Below, in pieces: positions 25,301 to 35,257 of a DNA stretch of 64,000 nucleotides. The position numbers and the translations under genes are program-made. The notes under the pieces are model-generated. The model made no database searches. It saw only the letters and a program-made list of their open reading frames with translations, and was not told where the DNA came from. This DNA is from Chiridota heheva (Eukaryota > Echinodermata > Holothuroidea > Apodida > Chiridotidae), in assembly GCA_020152595.1 (NCBI GenBank), contig JAIGNY010001203.1, positions 1,979,501 through 2,043,500 of the forward strand, given 5' to 3'. Within the stretch, counting starts at the first letter, position 1, and every line of letters starts with the position of its first letter.

Positions 25301-27652
25301 ATTTTAAGCGCAATTTTCATTCACTTTAGCAAGGCAGGCCTACACAATTGTGTTGTGTTAACAATTACTTGCATGCTTCGCTAGCGCGCAATGCCCTGTA
25401 CATTACGCAATGCCCTGTACATACGACAGCAAATTGACAAAATACGCCAAACTTTAAGGGCTTGTCGTAAGCAAATACGCCAGGCAAAAAATTATAACGC
25501 AACCTCTGGTACCAAAGTGAGTGGACAAAACATGTACATTGAAGCACCCATCAGTCACTTAGGTGACTGACATTTTTTGTAAAATGACTTACCCCAAATC
25601 AATCACCTCTGTACAAAGTCAATGGGTCTGCAGTACATGTAAATTGATCCACCCCAGAGTCACTCTGGTGACTGACAATTTGGTACAATGATGCACATGT
25701 GAGTCACTATTTCATATGTCAATGACCCACCTTTGACTCACATTGCCGGGGTTAATAGGGGTAAATCGTACAACTGACAGGTGCATTATACACATCCCTA
25801 AGTACGGTTGACATTGGGATTGCCGTACGAGGGTTGTTATAAACTGTATACAATTCCTTTTTTAATTTTTATTCACATGTTGTAGAAAATTGATGATTGA
25901 AAAATAACTTACTATTTGGATATTCTTATACCAATCAGTCTAAATTTTACTTTTCCTAAAAACATTTCCTGTTTAGCACCACGATGGAATAAGTTCTCCG
26001 ATTCAATGTTTTCATTGCCAACTTTCTTAATCACTGCACATTTGTAATCAACAGACCCCTAGCTTGATTTAAAAAGGGGCAGGGTGCTAGACTTGTTGAG
26101 GGGCAAATAATTTCTTTAATTAATTATCTAATTAATGTCTTTTCGGCATAAAGTCCAGGGGCTCAATTCCATGGTGAAGAAGCTCTGGAATTTTAGCTAC
26201 AATCATACCTCTGAATGAAACTATTCTGATTGATAAGGACCATTCATGAGCCAAACAGGACAATTGCTTACTACGATATCATTCTGTGTTCTGTATCCAT
26301 GTAAGGTATTTCATTTATGAGGTTATTTAAGATTATTAAGTTAATTTTTTTAATTTTTTTTAGGACGGACCCCAGGGGGACTGGGCGGACCCCTGGGGGC
26401 AGGGCGGGCCCACAGAGGAAAAGGGCTGGCCACCCCTGTAAAACAGCAAAGCTAGGGGTCTGATCAACTATTCAAATGTCCGCAAATAAGTTTTAAGATG
26501 TTCCAATAAATTGCAGGTTGATTTTTCGCTGACAAAATGTTTTTGGTTCATATATTTTTATTAAATAGTTTTAGTACAAAACTGTGTGCAAAAACAAAGA
26601 AGTAAAACACCAAGAAATATTTAAGATTACATAATTGTACTTTAAAAGTATTATCTTAATTTTTTCCTCAAATAATCTACAACATATTAGCCTACCCCCT
26701 AAAATATTAAAGCTCCTATGGCAGTGTTTTGAACTTTTTGACTGTACTTTGAAAAGCTCGTCAGACAATTTTTACGGAATAAAAAGTAACCCAGTAAACG
26801 CTTCAATAAAAGTAACTAAAATCACTGTAAAAACAGTTTTTGAAGACATGGATGGGTTTTAAACATCATATACTGTAAGCATTGTGGGAGGAAAAAAAAG
26901 ATAAAATGGTTTATTTTTCACAAATATCTTAAAACTGAGATTTCCCTATGTTTTAACACAACAAGGCTTAAAACAACACAGCCGATTATAGTTTTGTGTA
27001 GTTTCCTCAGATGGCCAACCACCACTAACATCAGCCATACTGATGCGGCTGGCATCAGTCCTGACGGTACTACGGGGGTAACATACTAACTGGGGTCAGA
27101 CCGTCAATAAAAAACAACAACAATCAGTGAACGTCAGCCAACAAGAAAAAAACAGTTCAGTGGGGGAAAGACATGGAACAGGGTAGGACATGACAAATAA
27201 CTACTAGCCTAGTACATTAGTACAGTAAATGTAGGCTGTAGGGGCCTACCACCACCACCGCCACAAATAATTTTCAAGTAACACAGTGCATACACTGATA
27301 CAGTAGTCCTATCTACGTTTTATTCATGAAATTGTACATATTATAAGGTGCTCTTGGATTCGTAAAAATCGTTTAAAAAAAAAAAAAATTGGCTTGAGCC
27401 TGGAAAATTACAATTTTTACATCTGGATGAGTCTGATCTCAAATTCGCGGAAATGCTATGGGTAGGCCCTAATTAATGTTAAAATTCACTCAGGCTATTC
27501 GGGGGCCGCTATTCACTGTGAATCACCCGGATTGTATCGAAGCAACATAACCTTACTAAAAAATTAAAGAAAAAAACTTAGAACTTGGTCACAAAAATCA
27601 CTAACATTTGGTCTGTAACTGGTTTGAGAACCTTTTTCCTCCGCCTTTTCAT
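16156..27652 (-). CDS. BMT2: Bmt2-like rRNA (adenine-N1) methyltransferase, six coding exons, complete
   Basis: Exons in transcript order: 27652-27606, 24055-23911, 22788-22669, 19278-19144, 18391-18263, 16386-16156; every junction has GT/AG ends and matching phase (2,0,0,0,0), giving about 268 aa. Residues 1-15 are basic (MKRRRKKVLKPVT, nucleolar-type). A helical stretch ends KKLQEEIDR and joins LGGLDAYQCASRLGES. Then come the SAM-binding strand VLDVGAL with acidic IDLN, the motif VIVLSLVLNFVG...RRGEML, and ILPLSCLDNSRYLTHE near the C-terminus. These match the order of motifs in fungal Bmt2 (the 25S rRNA m1A methyltransferase family, GGLxxYQxAS, SLVLNFV, RGEML, LPxPCxxNSRYL). The match is to fungal Bmt2, not to the vertebrate protein SAMTOR, which shares the BMT2 name. 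Substrate in this animal is inferred, presumably large-subunit rRNA in the nucleolus. It is divergent from SYF2; its start codon lies about 130 bp from a DNA transposon. Confidence 0.88.
16660..16707 (+). mobile_element. I-group LINE tail fragment
   Basis: GATGTCGTGGTTCCGTTAAG, then CCCTCATC and AAAC repeats: the 3' tip of the element family at 2843-3679. Only the tip is recognisable; it may equally be the tail of a SINE that borrows this end. Confidence 0.6.
17010..17475. repeat. ~150-bp tandem repeat, three degenerate copies
   Basis: Each copy has TTCCTTAAGCARTAAYAAAA, then an AATCTAATCATCAGTTCTTG-like block, then GATGACAGACAAAC and a C-rich stretch. Copies differ at perhaps 15-20% of sites by eye. 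Confidence 0.7.
18263..18391 (-). CDS. BMT2: Bmt2-like gene, coding exon 5
   Basis: 43 codons, phase 0 at both ends (donor GTAAGT). It encodes TQTNLYDVIVLSLVLNFVG then MPSRRGEMLMRCQKLCKENG. DVIVLSLVLNFV is the motif IV strand of the Rossmann-like methyltransferase fold, and RRGEML is a family hallmark. Confidence 0.9.
18392..19143 (-). other. Intron of the Bmt2-like gene (fourth)
   Basis: AT-rich. No repeat or exon recognised apart from short homopolymers. Confidence 0.6.
19144..19278 (-). CDS. BMT2: Bmt2-like gene, coding exon 4 (SAM-binding core)
   Basis: 45 codons, phase 0 at both ends. It encodes DEKLMVLDVGALCLN with the SAM-binding glycine turn, then RWIDCTSIDLNPQ whose acidic residue follows strand 2, then KADFFEFQ. 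The acceptor tract (TTTTTCCAAAAAG) is purine-interrupted and weak-looking, but the frame is unambiguous. Confidence 0.88.
19279..22668 (-). other. Intron of the Bmt2-like gene (third)
   Basis: Contains a TCCA microsatellite near 20656 and a ~300-bp tandem duplication (21531-22170). No coding exon is missing, because exons 3 and 4 join in phase and match the family. Confidence 0.65.
21531..22170. repeat. ~320-bp tandem duplication in an intron
   Basis: Two diverged copies sharing TTTATATCCTGCTCNCTCTT, then CCCGTTCATGCCTGGGTTGA, GTAGCCCCTCTGGTGTATTC and a CATGGGGAGGGGG block. The last block, with GGCAGCACCAGGATTTGGGT, looks like the subterminal part of a hAT element, so the duplication may be of transposon origin. 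Confidence 0.7.
22669..22788 (-). CDS. BMT2: Bmt2-like gene, coding exon 3
   Basis: 40 codons, phase 0 at both ends. It starts LGGLDAYQCASRLGESHHGN and continues NSAKWVLKKLKEL. The GGLxxYQxASxxG element with a following S/D-S-x-K-WV helix is diagnostic for the Bmt2 family. Confidence 0.9.
22789..23910 (-). other. Intron of the Bmt2-like gene (second)
   Basis: AT-rich. It holds a LINE/SINE-type tail in reverse at 23601-23740 and nothing else recognised. Confidence 0.6.
23601..23740 (-). mobile_element. LINE tail fragment of the family also at 61818
   Basis: In reverse, GTTTGTTAAGGTTTAACAGC, then CTGCGACAGTCAAGAGTCAA. Both this and the copy at 61818-62310 share TTTAAC...CRGTCARGAGTCAAATRTGCCA, a diverged relative of the I-group tail. 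Boundaries are approximate. Confidence 0.5.
23911..24055 (-). CDS. BMT2: Bmt2-like gene, coding exon 2
   Basis: Begins one base before a codon (completing the split Ile from exon 1) and ends in phase 0 at GATAGA/GTAAGA. It encodes SRGRIKKDNKVIGRVHQVIH and a charged helix ending KLKKLQEEIDR, the predicted N-terminal coiled region preceding the GGLxxYQ block. Confidence 0.85.
25530..25760. repeat. Duplicated ~110-bp block with GTCAC..GGTGAC palindrome
   Basis: Two imperfect copies each contain AGTCACTNNGGTGACTGAC and a GTACATGTAAATTGA-like flank, followed by extra GTGAGTCAC/GACTCAC motifs. Confidence 0.6.
26053..26461. mobile_element. Candidate short DNA transposon (409 bp) in intron 1
   Basis: Inverted ends AGACCCCTAGCTT and AAGCTAGGGGTCT enclose a non-coding interior with C/G-rich direct motifs (GGACCCCAGGGGG). 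The flanking 7-mers AATCAAC and GATCAAC match at 6 of 7. The superfamily is not determined. Confidence 0.45.
27606..27652 (-). CDS. BMT2: Bmt2-like gene, first coding exon
   Basis: The ATG at 27652-27650 gives MKRRRKKVLKPVTDQ plus two bases before a GTTAGT donor. The phase-2 end fits exon 2 exactly and restores an Ile codon. The short basic N-terminus followed by KPVT resembles the RKPxT start of fungal homologues. The start is chosen by phase fit and homology. Confidence 0.75.
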
Positions 27653-27780
27653 TCTTGGATCTTTTATTCAACTCACGTTACTCAAATGACGTCTACGTAC
27701 GTCAGAGAGGACTAAAATAAAAACAGTGGAAGTCATACGTCAGCAGTGTGTCAAGCTAATAAAGCACGACTGGCATGACC
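27653..27780 (-). promoter_or_regulatory. Putative promoter / 5' UTR of the Bmt2-like gene with CRE half-sites
   Basis: The 128 bp between the ATG and the transposon end hold several TGACGT/ACGTCA half-sites (27683-27706, 27733-27742). No TATA box is evident. Transcription probably starts here or within the adjacent transposon end; this is inference from spacing only. Confidence 0.35.
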
Positions 27781-29382
27781 GCAATCGACAGAATCTTCAA
27801 CCGGGTGTCTTTTTATGACGTCATTTTGACGTCATTTTTCCTTACGGCTTTTAGACGTCATTTCTTGTTACGGCAGCTTACACAGAGGAATGTCATACTG
27901 AAGTCGCAAATTATAACGCAAACGCCACTATGATTCTGCGCACATTGTCATGTGATACATCACCTGATTAAAGTTTTTGTAAATTTTCCGCGGGATATCC
28001 TTAAACTTTTTACTTTGTTAATATCTAAATGTTTGTTTCCCGGGTTTCCCACGCACGTTAACAGCAGTAACACTAGCCTTGGCCAGTTAGCTGTATCCAT
28101 ATGCAGCAACCTTACTATACAACTATGACTGATAGCCAATTCTAAATAGCGTTTGTTATGGAGTCTGAGGTCCTAATAAATGGATAGTGTGTCATTTATT
28201 TAACATGACAGCACTGAATAGGTGGAGTGATTTCATCAGGTGTCATACAAGTGCTTGGAACTTCCAAGTTGTTGAATGGAAGTAGAATGGCCTAGACTAT
28301 CTGGGGTCTAAGATTAGGCTATACTTAATAATTAGCCCCTATACTTAATAATTAGTCCCCACCCCACAGGGTGGGGTGAATGGGGGTAAATGGGGGTCAG
28401 TGACATAAGGTTTTGGTATTTAGGGTAGTTCGTGATTTGGGGTTCGTTAATTGGGTGAGGGGGCCTGATTTGGGATTCGGGGGGGAGGGGGTGATAGAAT
28501 TCGGGATTCAGAAGGGGGGGTCCGTGATATTATTTGGGTGGGGGGTTCCGTATAATGTCAAAACTTCCTTACCTACCGTTAACAGGGTTAATTTAGCATT
28601 TGTGACTGCAGTTTAAATTCTTGCAGATCATCATAAGTTAAAGTAAATATTAGGGGATATATTTTTTATTGGGAGTAGGCCTAGGCCTACAATTTTGGAC
28701 AAAACGCCTGGAACACTTCAGCTTTTTGAGAACTTCATATGTTGTAGTGCCATGTTTCTTTAATATTTTTCCGAGAACTGTAACCCCCTATCCTCTCTTT
28801 CAATGTTTAATGTATTTCTTTCTTAACGTAAATTTCCAGAAAAAACAGTAACAATTGCCAATATTGAATGGGAAGGGGGGAGGACAATTATTATAGTGAG
28901 TTAGGGGAGGGGGAAACTGACGGCGTCAATGAAATTATTAAAATGTCCTTATGTACAACACCTCTTCACATCGGCGCAAAAAAAAGAAGAAAAAAAAAGA
29001 CCAAAACCGCTGGTGACCCCCTATCGAAAGTACCATCGTCCGAGAGATATTAGATGGTACTTTTTGGAAAACATCACAAAATATCCCAAATCTATAACAT
29101 TCTGGTACAAAAAGGACCCCGAACTTGACTCTTTCATCATCGCTTTTAATATTGAGAATAATTAGTTCCGTTTTACACTAATTCACTAAGTTAAGACTTC
29201 ACCTCCCGTAGTCGTCTCGCAATTGACCACAGACCCACGTGTGTTTACAAGCCGCGCGAGTGTACATTCTGTCATTGTCCAATATTACGGGAATAATGAA
29301 AAAAATTACGTCATTGTTCTAAAAGCGTCTACTCTGCTATGACGTCATAAAAAGACACCCGGTTGAAGATTCTGTCGATTGC
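27781..29382. mobile_element. 1.6-kb non-autonomous TIR transposon (Mutator-like by target size)
   Basis: Perfect terminal inverted repeats of 44 bp (27781-27824 and 29339-29382; start GCAATCGACAGAATCTTCAA, end TATGACGTCAT) flanked by a perfect 9-bp direct repeat GGCATGACC (27772-27780 and 29383-29391). A 9-bp duplication plus long TIRs points to Mutator-like elements; Merlin-type (8-9 bp) is possible. The interior has no transposase; it contains G-rich tracts at 28370-28550 and unspliced short frames only. Perfect ends suggest a recent insertion. Each TIR ends in the CRE palindrome TGACGTCA, and the left subterminus has two more such sites. Confidence 0.85.
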
Positions 29383-29704
29383 GGCATGACCCACTGAAGG
29401 AGTGAGACTGATCGATCGTCATTCATCAAAAATTGGACTTCTAAACCCTTAAAATTTGCAAATTATTAACAAAAATACTGTGGAAATATTCATCAAGTTC
29501 TCATTGTGAAAAAACGGTAAAATAAAAGCTAGGAGTAAGAAGATTTTACTATTATTTTTTAGGCCAACATTTCTTTTAAGCCACAAGTGATTACATTGGT
29601 TTCGTGCTGAACAAGTTAAACTAGTACCACGTAAGTACTATTGTGATTTTTCTACTGCTTACCTAACTTGAAGTTATAAATTAAGTTATAGGCCTATATG
29701 CTCG
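29383..29704. other. Spacer; possible location of the SYF2 5' UTR exon
   Basis: The SYF2 start codon lies in a spliced exon, so a non-coding first exon must exist upstream. A GTAAGTAC donor-like site at about 29630 is one candidate; nothing else supports it. Confidence 0.2.
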
Positions 29705-30690
29705 CTCACCAACAGGCTCAAAGTTCAACATTTGTATAGCGCCCTAAAAATACAATAATGTACAACAAAGGCGCTTTACAGTAAGAAACAAGACAAATTT
29801 GGATATGATCTACAAAATCTGTGGGCTTTAAGTTTAACTTTGGGTTTTCTCTTGAACAGAGATAAATTAGTGATCAGTCTCAATTAAACAGGGAGACTAT
29901 TCCAAACCTTTGGCACCAAATGTTTAAAATCTCCATTTCTTGCCGACGAGTTTGAGTAAATGCTTGTTCTTAGTTGGTATGAAGCTGAAGAGCGCAGACA
30001 GTATCGACTCTTTCTTGTCAGTAAAGATGGGGCTTCACCATGTATACAATGAAATACAAGTAATGCACATTTAAACTCTATTCTCTCTGGTAGTGGTAGT
30101 GGTACCTTCAACCAGTATAGTTCTTGCATATGAATGGAAATGTGATCAAATTTCCGGAGGTCAAATAAAATGCGACAAGCCATGTTTTAAATTCTTTGCA
30201 GCCGCTTAAGTAGATAATCTGGTGCTCCAGCTAAAGCAGAATTACAGTAGTCAATTTTCAACAGTATTAGACTATTTATCAACAGTTTGCAAGTAGGCCT
30301 ACATGTATTAGTGTCAATGGATTTTTTGACCTTTCTGATTAACTTAAGAACCCCCAAACAACTTGCACACACTTTTTGTACATAAGCTTTTTTTTATAGA
30401 TTTTCATCAAGGTAAAAGCCCAAGTTACAAACAACATTTGCTGGTGTAATTTTTTCACCACCAATGTTTTGATCCTGCCATTTCTTAAGTTGTTGGCTGG
30501 TTCCTACAAAAATGACTTCCGTTTTGTTATTGTTTAATTTCAGCATTTTTCTGAACATCCAATTACGAATGTCCACAATGCAAGCATTTAGCTTGTTCAT
30601 TGAACTTTGATACTCATTAGTATCCCGACTATTATTAGTATCCCGACTATTGAAAGCAAGATATAACTGGTTATCAAGCAACTTGGTGTT
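29705..30690 (-). mobile_element. L2-like LINE, RT C-terminal half, dead
   Basis: Minus-strand motifs: LDNQLYLAF...KLNACIVDIRNWMFRKML, NNNKTEVIFVGTSQQL, NLGFYLDENL, then LINSLILLKIDYCNSALAGA, LQRI, HISIHMQELYWLKVPL, RIEFKCALLVFHCIHGEAPS and FKHLVPKVWNSLPV, ending with a tail GGGCGCTATACAAATG. These are the ordered C-terminal RT and thumb motifs of L2/CR1-type LINEs. Three separate frames show at least two frame changes; the 5' part is absent. Confidence 0.85.
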
Positions 30691-31640
30691 GCTTGCACCT
30701 TGCTAAAAGAACGACGTTGAGATAGTTGGGTCGTTATCCTGTTGCTGTTTCTACTTTAGGGTTATGCTCCTGGCTAGGCCCTGAACATGGGCTGGGTCCT
30801 GATGTGGGTTCACAAACAGTGACAAAACCACTAATTGGTACTAACGGTAGGCCTACTAACATCCAAGCATACAGTAGTCCTTAAACAGTTGAACTGTAGG
30901 CCTAGGCTGGAATATTAGTACAGTATGTGTGCTAAAAGTACACTGGCAGCTGACTTCGTTTAACAGGTATGTGTTTATTTATGTTTCCTCAATGAAGTCC
31001 TCTGAAAGTTGTAGTTTCCGCCACTTGCGGGCTTGGCTACCTGTCATGTGACTACCTATTGACCTGACCCGGTCTGACCAGGTTAATCCTATCTCAACCC
31101 TTGGTCAATTGGTAGGACAGCTGTTTGGCCTACTACTATTAGAGGGCCATCTTACAACAGTACAGTAGGATGGTACATCTTATTTTTAAGGCACAGATTT
31201 GCAATTATTTTCAAAATGAAAACACAAATATGACTCCCCATACTAGTCATGAGAGAAATTCCTCTCACATCCGATTTTCGCTAAAAAAAATTACTTTGCA
31301 CCTGTGCTGAAATTCCCAGCTTTTTTGAAGCAACTTTTGTACATCTGTTGTCTCTGGTGATTGCTTCGCAAATTGTCGCAAGACGTGTGGGCTTGTAAAA
31401 ATCTGCCTTTTAAGTGTAACTCAAAATCCGTTGAATGGTCGTTTTAATTGTCGATTGCTAAGAAAACCATTTAGAAATGACAAATCAACCATTTTTTAAT
31501 ACTGATTTGACGTTTCTAAACAGTTTTTGTAGCAATTGACAATTAAAATGACTGTTCAACAGATTTTGCATAACATTAGTATGACAGATGTTTTCAAGCC
31601 CATGCACACTGAATATGCATTGTTCTTTAATTAATCTCAA
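30691..31640. other. Spacer with no recognised feature
   Basis: AT-rich, with several AGGCCTA palindromes and an imperfect inverted repeat near 31440-31560 (AACCATTTAGAAATGACAAA and its partner). No coding potential recognised. Confidence 0.35.
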
Positions 31641-31649
31641 GCCTCCTTC

Positions 31650-31825
31650 TCATGGCGATTGGGCATCCAGCCTAAGTAGTATTACAAAATATGTCTGAGT
31701 TTTGTTTCCTATGGGACTGGGCATCCAACATCATTTTATCCCTTTCCTACTATTTTTCACTGCGACAGGGCATCCACCATCCAGTCTTCAACTTCAACGT
31801 CAATACTGGACATCCCCATAGCTTT
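31650..31825. repeat. Degenerate outlying copies of the 61-bp satellite
   Basis: Three loosely spaced GACTGGGCATCCA-like motifs resemble units of the array at 32490-33135 but are strongly diverged and lie on the other side of the LINE fragment. Confidence 0.5.
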
Positions 31826-31836
31826 TTGTCCATCGT

Positions 31837-32470
31837 GTGTGACTAAAGGTGTGCTATGCAACAATCACAATAATCAAATGTTAAAAGTTCAACGCATGTA
31901 CATCTACAGTTAAAAACACAAGTTGTAGGGTTTAAAGTAAATGCCTGGATAGCTCTCTTTTAAAGCTATCCACATTCCTCGCAAAGACAACCCATGGTGG
32001 AAGATTGTTCCAATCTTTAATCGTCCATGGGAAGAAAGTGTGACTAAAGGTGTGCTATGCAACAATCACAATAATCAAATGTTAAAAGTTCAACGCATGT
32101 ACATCTACAGTTAAGAACACAAGTTGTAGGGTTTAAAGTAGATGCCTGGATAGCTCTCTTTTAAAGCTATCCACATTTCTCGCAAGGACAACCCATGGTG
32201 GAAGATTGTTCCAATCTTTAATTGTCCATGGGAAGAAACTATTTGCATAGGCGGCACAAGAGCTGCTGAGATAAATTAACCTGGCAGATAGCCTGCATTG
32301 TTGTAGCAGTGCCCATTCAAGTTAAAGTTCAGTGACGCTTGTAGTTCATGCATACTGATTTATGATCCACCGTGCTGCTTTTCTCTGGACGTCCTCTAGC
32401 TTTTTCTCCTTAGTCTTATGAAAAGGATCCTATGCTGATGACCAATATTCCAGTTTTGGCTTGACGGGTT
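31837..32470 (-). mobile_element. CR1-like LINE C-terminal fragment with internal 201-bp duplication
   Basis: Minus strand reads PVKPKLEYWSSA, YDPFHKTKEKKLEDVQRKAA then RWIINQY, then FFPWTIKDWNNLPPWVV and VDSFKRELSRHL, the LEYASSVWDP...VQRRAA...WNxLP...FK succession of CR1/Jockey-type LINEs. The last segment (31837-32037) is repeated in tandem (32038-32238) with only a few differences. The upstream part is replaced by the 61-bp satellite. Confidence 0.8.
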
Positions 32471-32489
32471 TTGTATGCTGTAGCCTTAG

Positions 32490-33140
32490 TGGTTTTTTTT
32501 TTACTGCGACTGGGCTTCCGACATCCAGTCTCAGCACTTGGCATTCTGAAATAGGTTTGTTTTCCTCTGCAACTGGGCTTCCGGCATCCACAGCCTCAGT
32601 GACATTCTGAAATAGGTTTGTTTTCCACTGTGACTGGGCTTCCGGCATCCACGGCCTCAGTGACATTCTGAAATAGGTTTATTTTCCACTGCGACTGGGC
32701 TACCGGCATCCACGGCCTCAGTGACATTCTGAAATAGGTTTATTTTCCACTGCGACTGGGCTTCCGGCATCCACGGCCTCAGTGACATTCTGAAATAGGT
32801 TTATTTTCCACTGCGACTGGGCTACCGGCATCCACGGCCTCAGTGACATTCTGAAATAGGTTTATTTTCCACTGCGACTGGGCTTCCGGCATCCACGGCC
32901 TCAGTGACATTCTGAAAAAGGTTTATTTTCCACTGCGACTGGGCTTCCGGCATCCACGGCCTCAGTGACATTCTGAAATAGGTTTATTTTCCACTGCGAC
33001 TGGGCTTCCGGCATCCACAGCCTCAGTGACATTCTGGAATAGGTATATTTTCCACTGCGACTGGGCTTCCGGCATCCACAGCCTTAGTGACATTCTGAAA
33101 TAGGTTTATTTTTTTTACTGCGACTGGGCTTCCAACTGGC
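32490..33140. repeat. 61-bp satellite, about 10 copies
   Basis: Units contain CACTGCGACTGGGCTTCCGG, then CATCCACGGCCTCAGTGAC and ATTCTGAAATAGG. Internal copies are almost identical; the edge copies are diverged, the usual pattern of an array homogenised by unequal exchange. Confidence 0.93.
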
Positions 33141-33566
33141 CATCTCAGTGGTATCCAGTCCAATACTGATCCTGAACTTATAAAGAAAATTTTTTTTTTT
33201 TTGCATTTTAAACATGGGTAGCAGTACACAATTAGATTTTGACTACAGGATCCACATTTTTTTAAAGGTACAGTTCGAAAAGTGTGGGGTATACTATAGT
33301 TAAACTTATTCCTCGCATTTCAACCACTGTGTGTTGAATATGCCAACAGCACAATTTTGTTTTTCTCCAGATATCATAAGTGAAAGGTATTTATTATCTT
33401 GGGATTTGTTGGATAGCAAAGAAGTACCAGGAGGCCTGGGTATTTTTGTAGGAATGAATTTTTGGTACAGTATTTCCTACAGTATGCAGTGTAACGTTTA
33501 TGACCCCTATGGTTGCCATTTCGAGTGTGGTCTCTAAAACATTTATTTACTCAAAATGGAGTTTAA
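33141..33566. other. Spacer with no recognised feature
   Basis: AT-rich, with a T-run near 33190. The short plus-strand frame at 33331-33537 resembles no protein I know. Confidence 0.3.
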
Positions 33567-34128
33567 GGGATTACTTCAGTGGTCGAGCATGTCCATCTTA
33601 TATGAAAGTGGACTTTAAAAGAAACAAAATGGTGAAGAAAGCATTGCAAAATCTTATTCCGTTAAGGACATATTCAAGTTGGTATTATTTCTGTAGAACG
33701 ACTGAAATCAGACTAGTTGTGATGTCACAGCCTCAGATTCCTCAAAGTCTTTATGTATTTTAAAGAAAGTTTATTTAATTTTTTTTTAAGTATTTAGATT
33801 ATTTTTCCTCAAACTTTCTTCAGGTGGTATATTAATGATAAATTCCCTTTCTAGATTCAGTTTTACTACTTTTTTGACATATCCCATGGTTTTTAAGCCA
33901 CAAAATTGCAGGACAAATTATGATGGAATACATAAAGACTTTGAGGAATCTGAACCTATGACATCACAAGTAGTTTGATTTCAGTTGTTTCTGCACAAAT
34001 GATATCAAACTTTAAACTTGAATATCTCTTTAACGGAATAAGATTTTTGAATGCTTACTTCACTATTTTGTTTCTTTTAACGTCCTCTCTAGTATAAGAT
34101 GGACTTGCTTGACCACTGAACTAATCCT
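33567..34128. mobile_element. Long-palindrome MITE, copy 2
   Basis: Uninterrupted 562-bp copy of the family at 5617-8134: TTAA at 33563-33566, ends GGGATTACTTCA and GAACTAATCCT; the right flank is TCAA, one change from TTAA. Both arms carry TCAGACTAGTTGTGATGTCA and its complement (subfamily A). Confidence 0.85.
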
Positions 34129-35252
34129 TCAATTAACAATTGGTGATATTAACAATTTTGTCAATCTTTGCTAAGGTGGGTAACATCAGGGTTGGTTCAA
34201 ATTTAGGGTTTGTTTAAAAAAGGTTCACTCACTAAACTTACTAACAAATTATTTTTTGGAACATTAATACTGAACTTTGGACATTTTTTTAACATTATAC
34301 ATTAAACCCAATAACTCATGAAGATGCGAGCGTATGACGTTATGGTCTGCGTCCTTCTTTGGGCATTTGCTCCTGACTTTACTCTAGAACGCTTGCGCAT
34401 TTCAGCGTATACTATCACACGATAAAGCGTACAGATTTTGCTTAAGCATGTTCAAAATATGCACTGATACCTAACTACCATTCCATTTCTGAATCCGTGA
34501 ACAACCAAGTAGCAAAGAAAGTGTGGAAAAAGGCTCATTTTCTCAGGAATTTGGCCAAGCTGTAATTGTTTCCTCAGTACTAACTGAGTAACTATCTTGT
34601 GAATATTAGGTTTTGAACTTTTGCCTAGAAGTAAATGGTATTAGTTCCAAAATAGCGGTGCAGTTTTTACACATACAGTAGAAGTGCGTAGTGAGTTATT
34701 TTCACTAGGCCCACAGTAGTGTAAATTGTAATTTAGCGTAAGGTGAGAAGAAACATGGCAGAATTGTAGGCAAAGAGTTTAGACTTATACCAGGGTTGTT
34801 ATTCCAGGGAAAGATTTTTTTTAAATCCCCCTTCTCTCGTTTGTGAAGGAAAGGTAAAGCCCCATGTCCCCTCACTCCCCCACTTTGCAAAGGAGATTTA
34901 TGACCCTGGACGTATACATGCACTGTACAGTACATGCATGTTTTCAAGTGTGGGTTCACATGCAGTAGGTGGCAAGATCTTTGATGGCATATTTTTCTGC
35001 ACAAAATATGTTAAATGTTCAACTGTCCTTGTATGTTGAAAATTAGCAGTGAAATATTTCCTTAAATATTATTAGGGACTAATTTAAGCTAACTTTCCAT
35101 ACATTTACATGAACATTATATTTTCTGGTATGGGCTTGATGTAATAGACTGCTTTCATACTCTAAAACTTGTAGGCCTATTAGGAGTAGTACATGCATGA
35201 TATTGTTTATATGAGGCATCCTCATTCTTAGATTAACTTTTCTTTTTCTCAG
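34129..35252. other. Sequence upstream of the first SYF2 coding exon
   Basis: AT-rich. No exon or repeat recognised; it must include intron if the AG at 35251 is used as acceptor. Confidence 0.4.
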
Positions 35253-35257
35253 ACGTC

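Larger units (their letters stand above)
24056..27605 (-). other. Intron of the Bmt2-like gene (first)
   Basis: Contains a ~110-bp duplicated palindromic motif (25530-25760), a candidate MITE (26053-26461) and low-complexity DNA. No other coding exon found. Confidence 0.6.

Noticed and set aside
28413-29165. Small frames inside the 1.6-kb transposon
   Set aside because: 60-78 codons, low complexity, no transposase motif or conserved domain.
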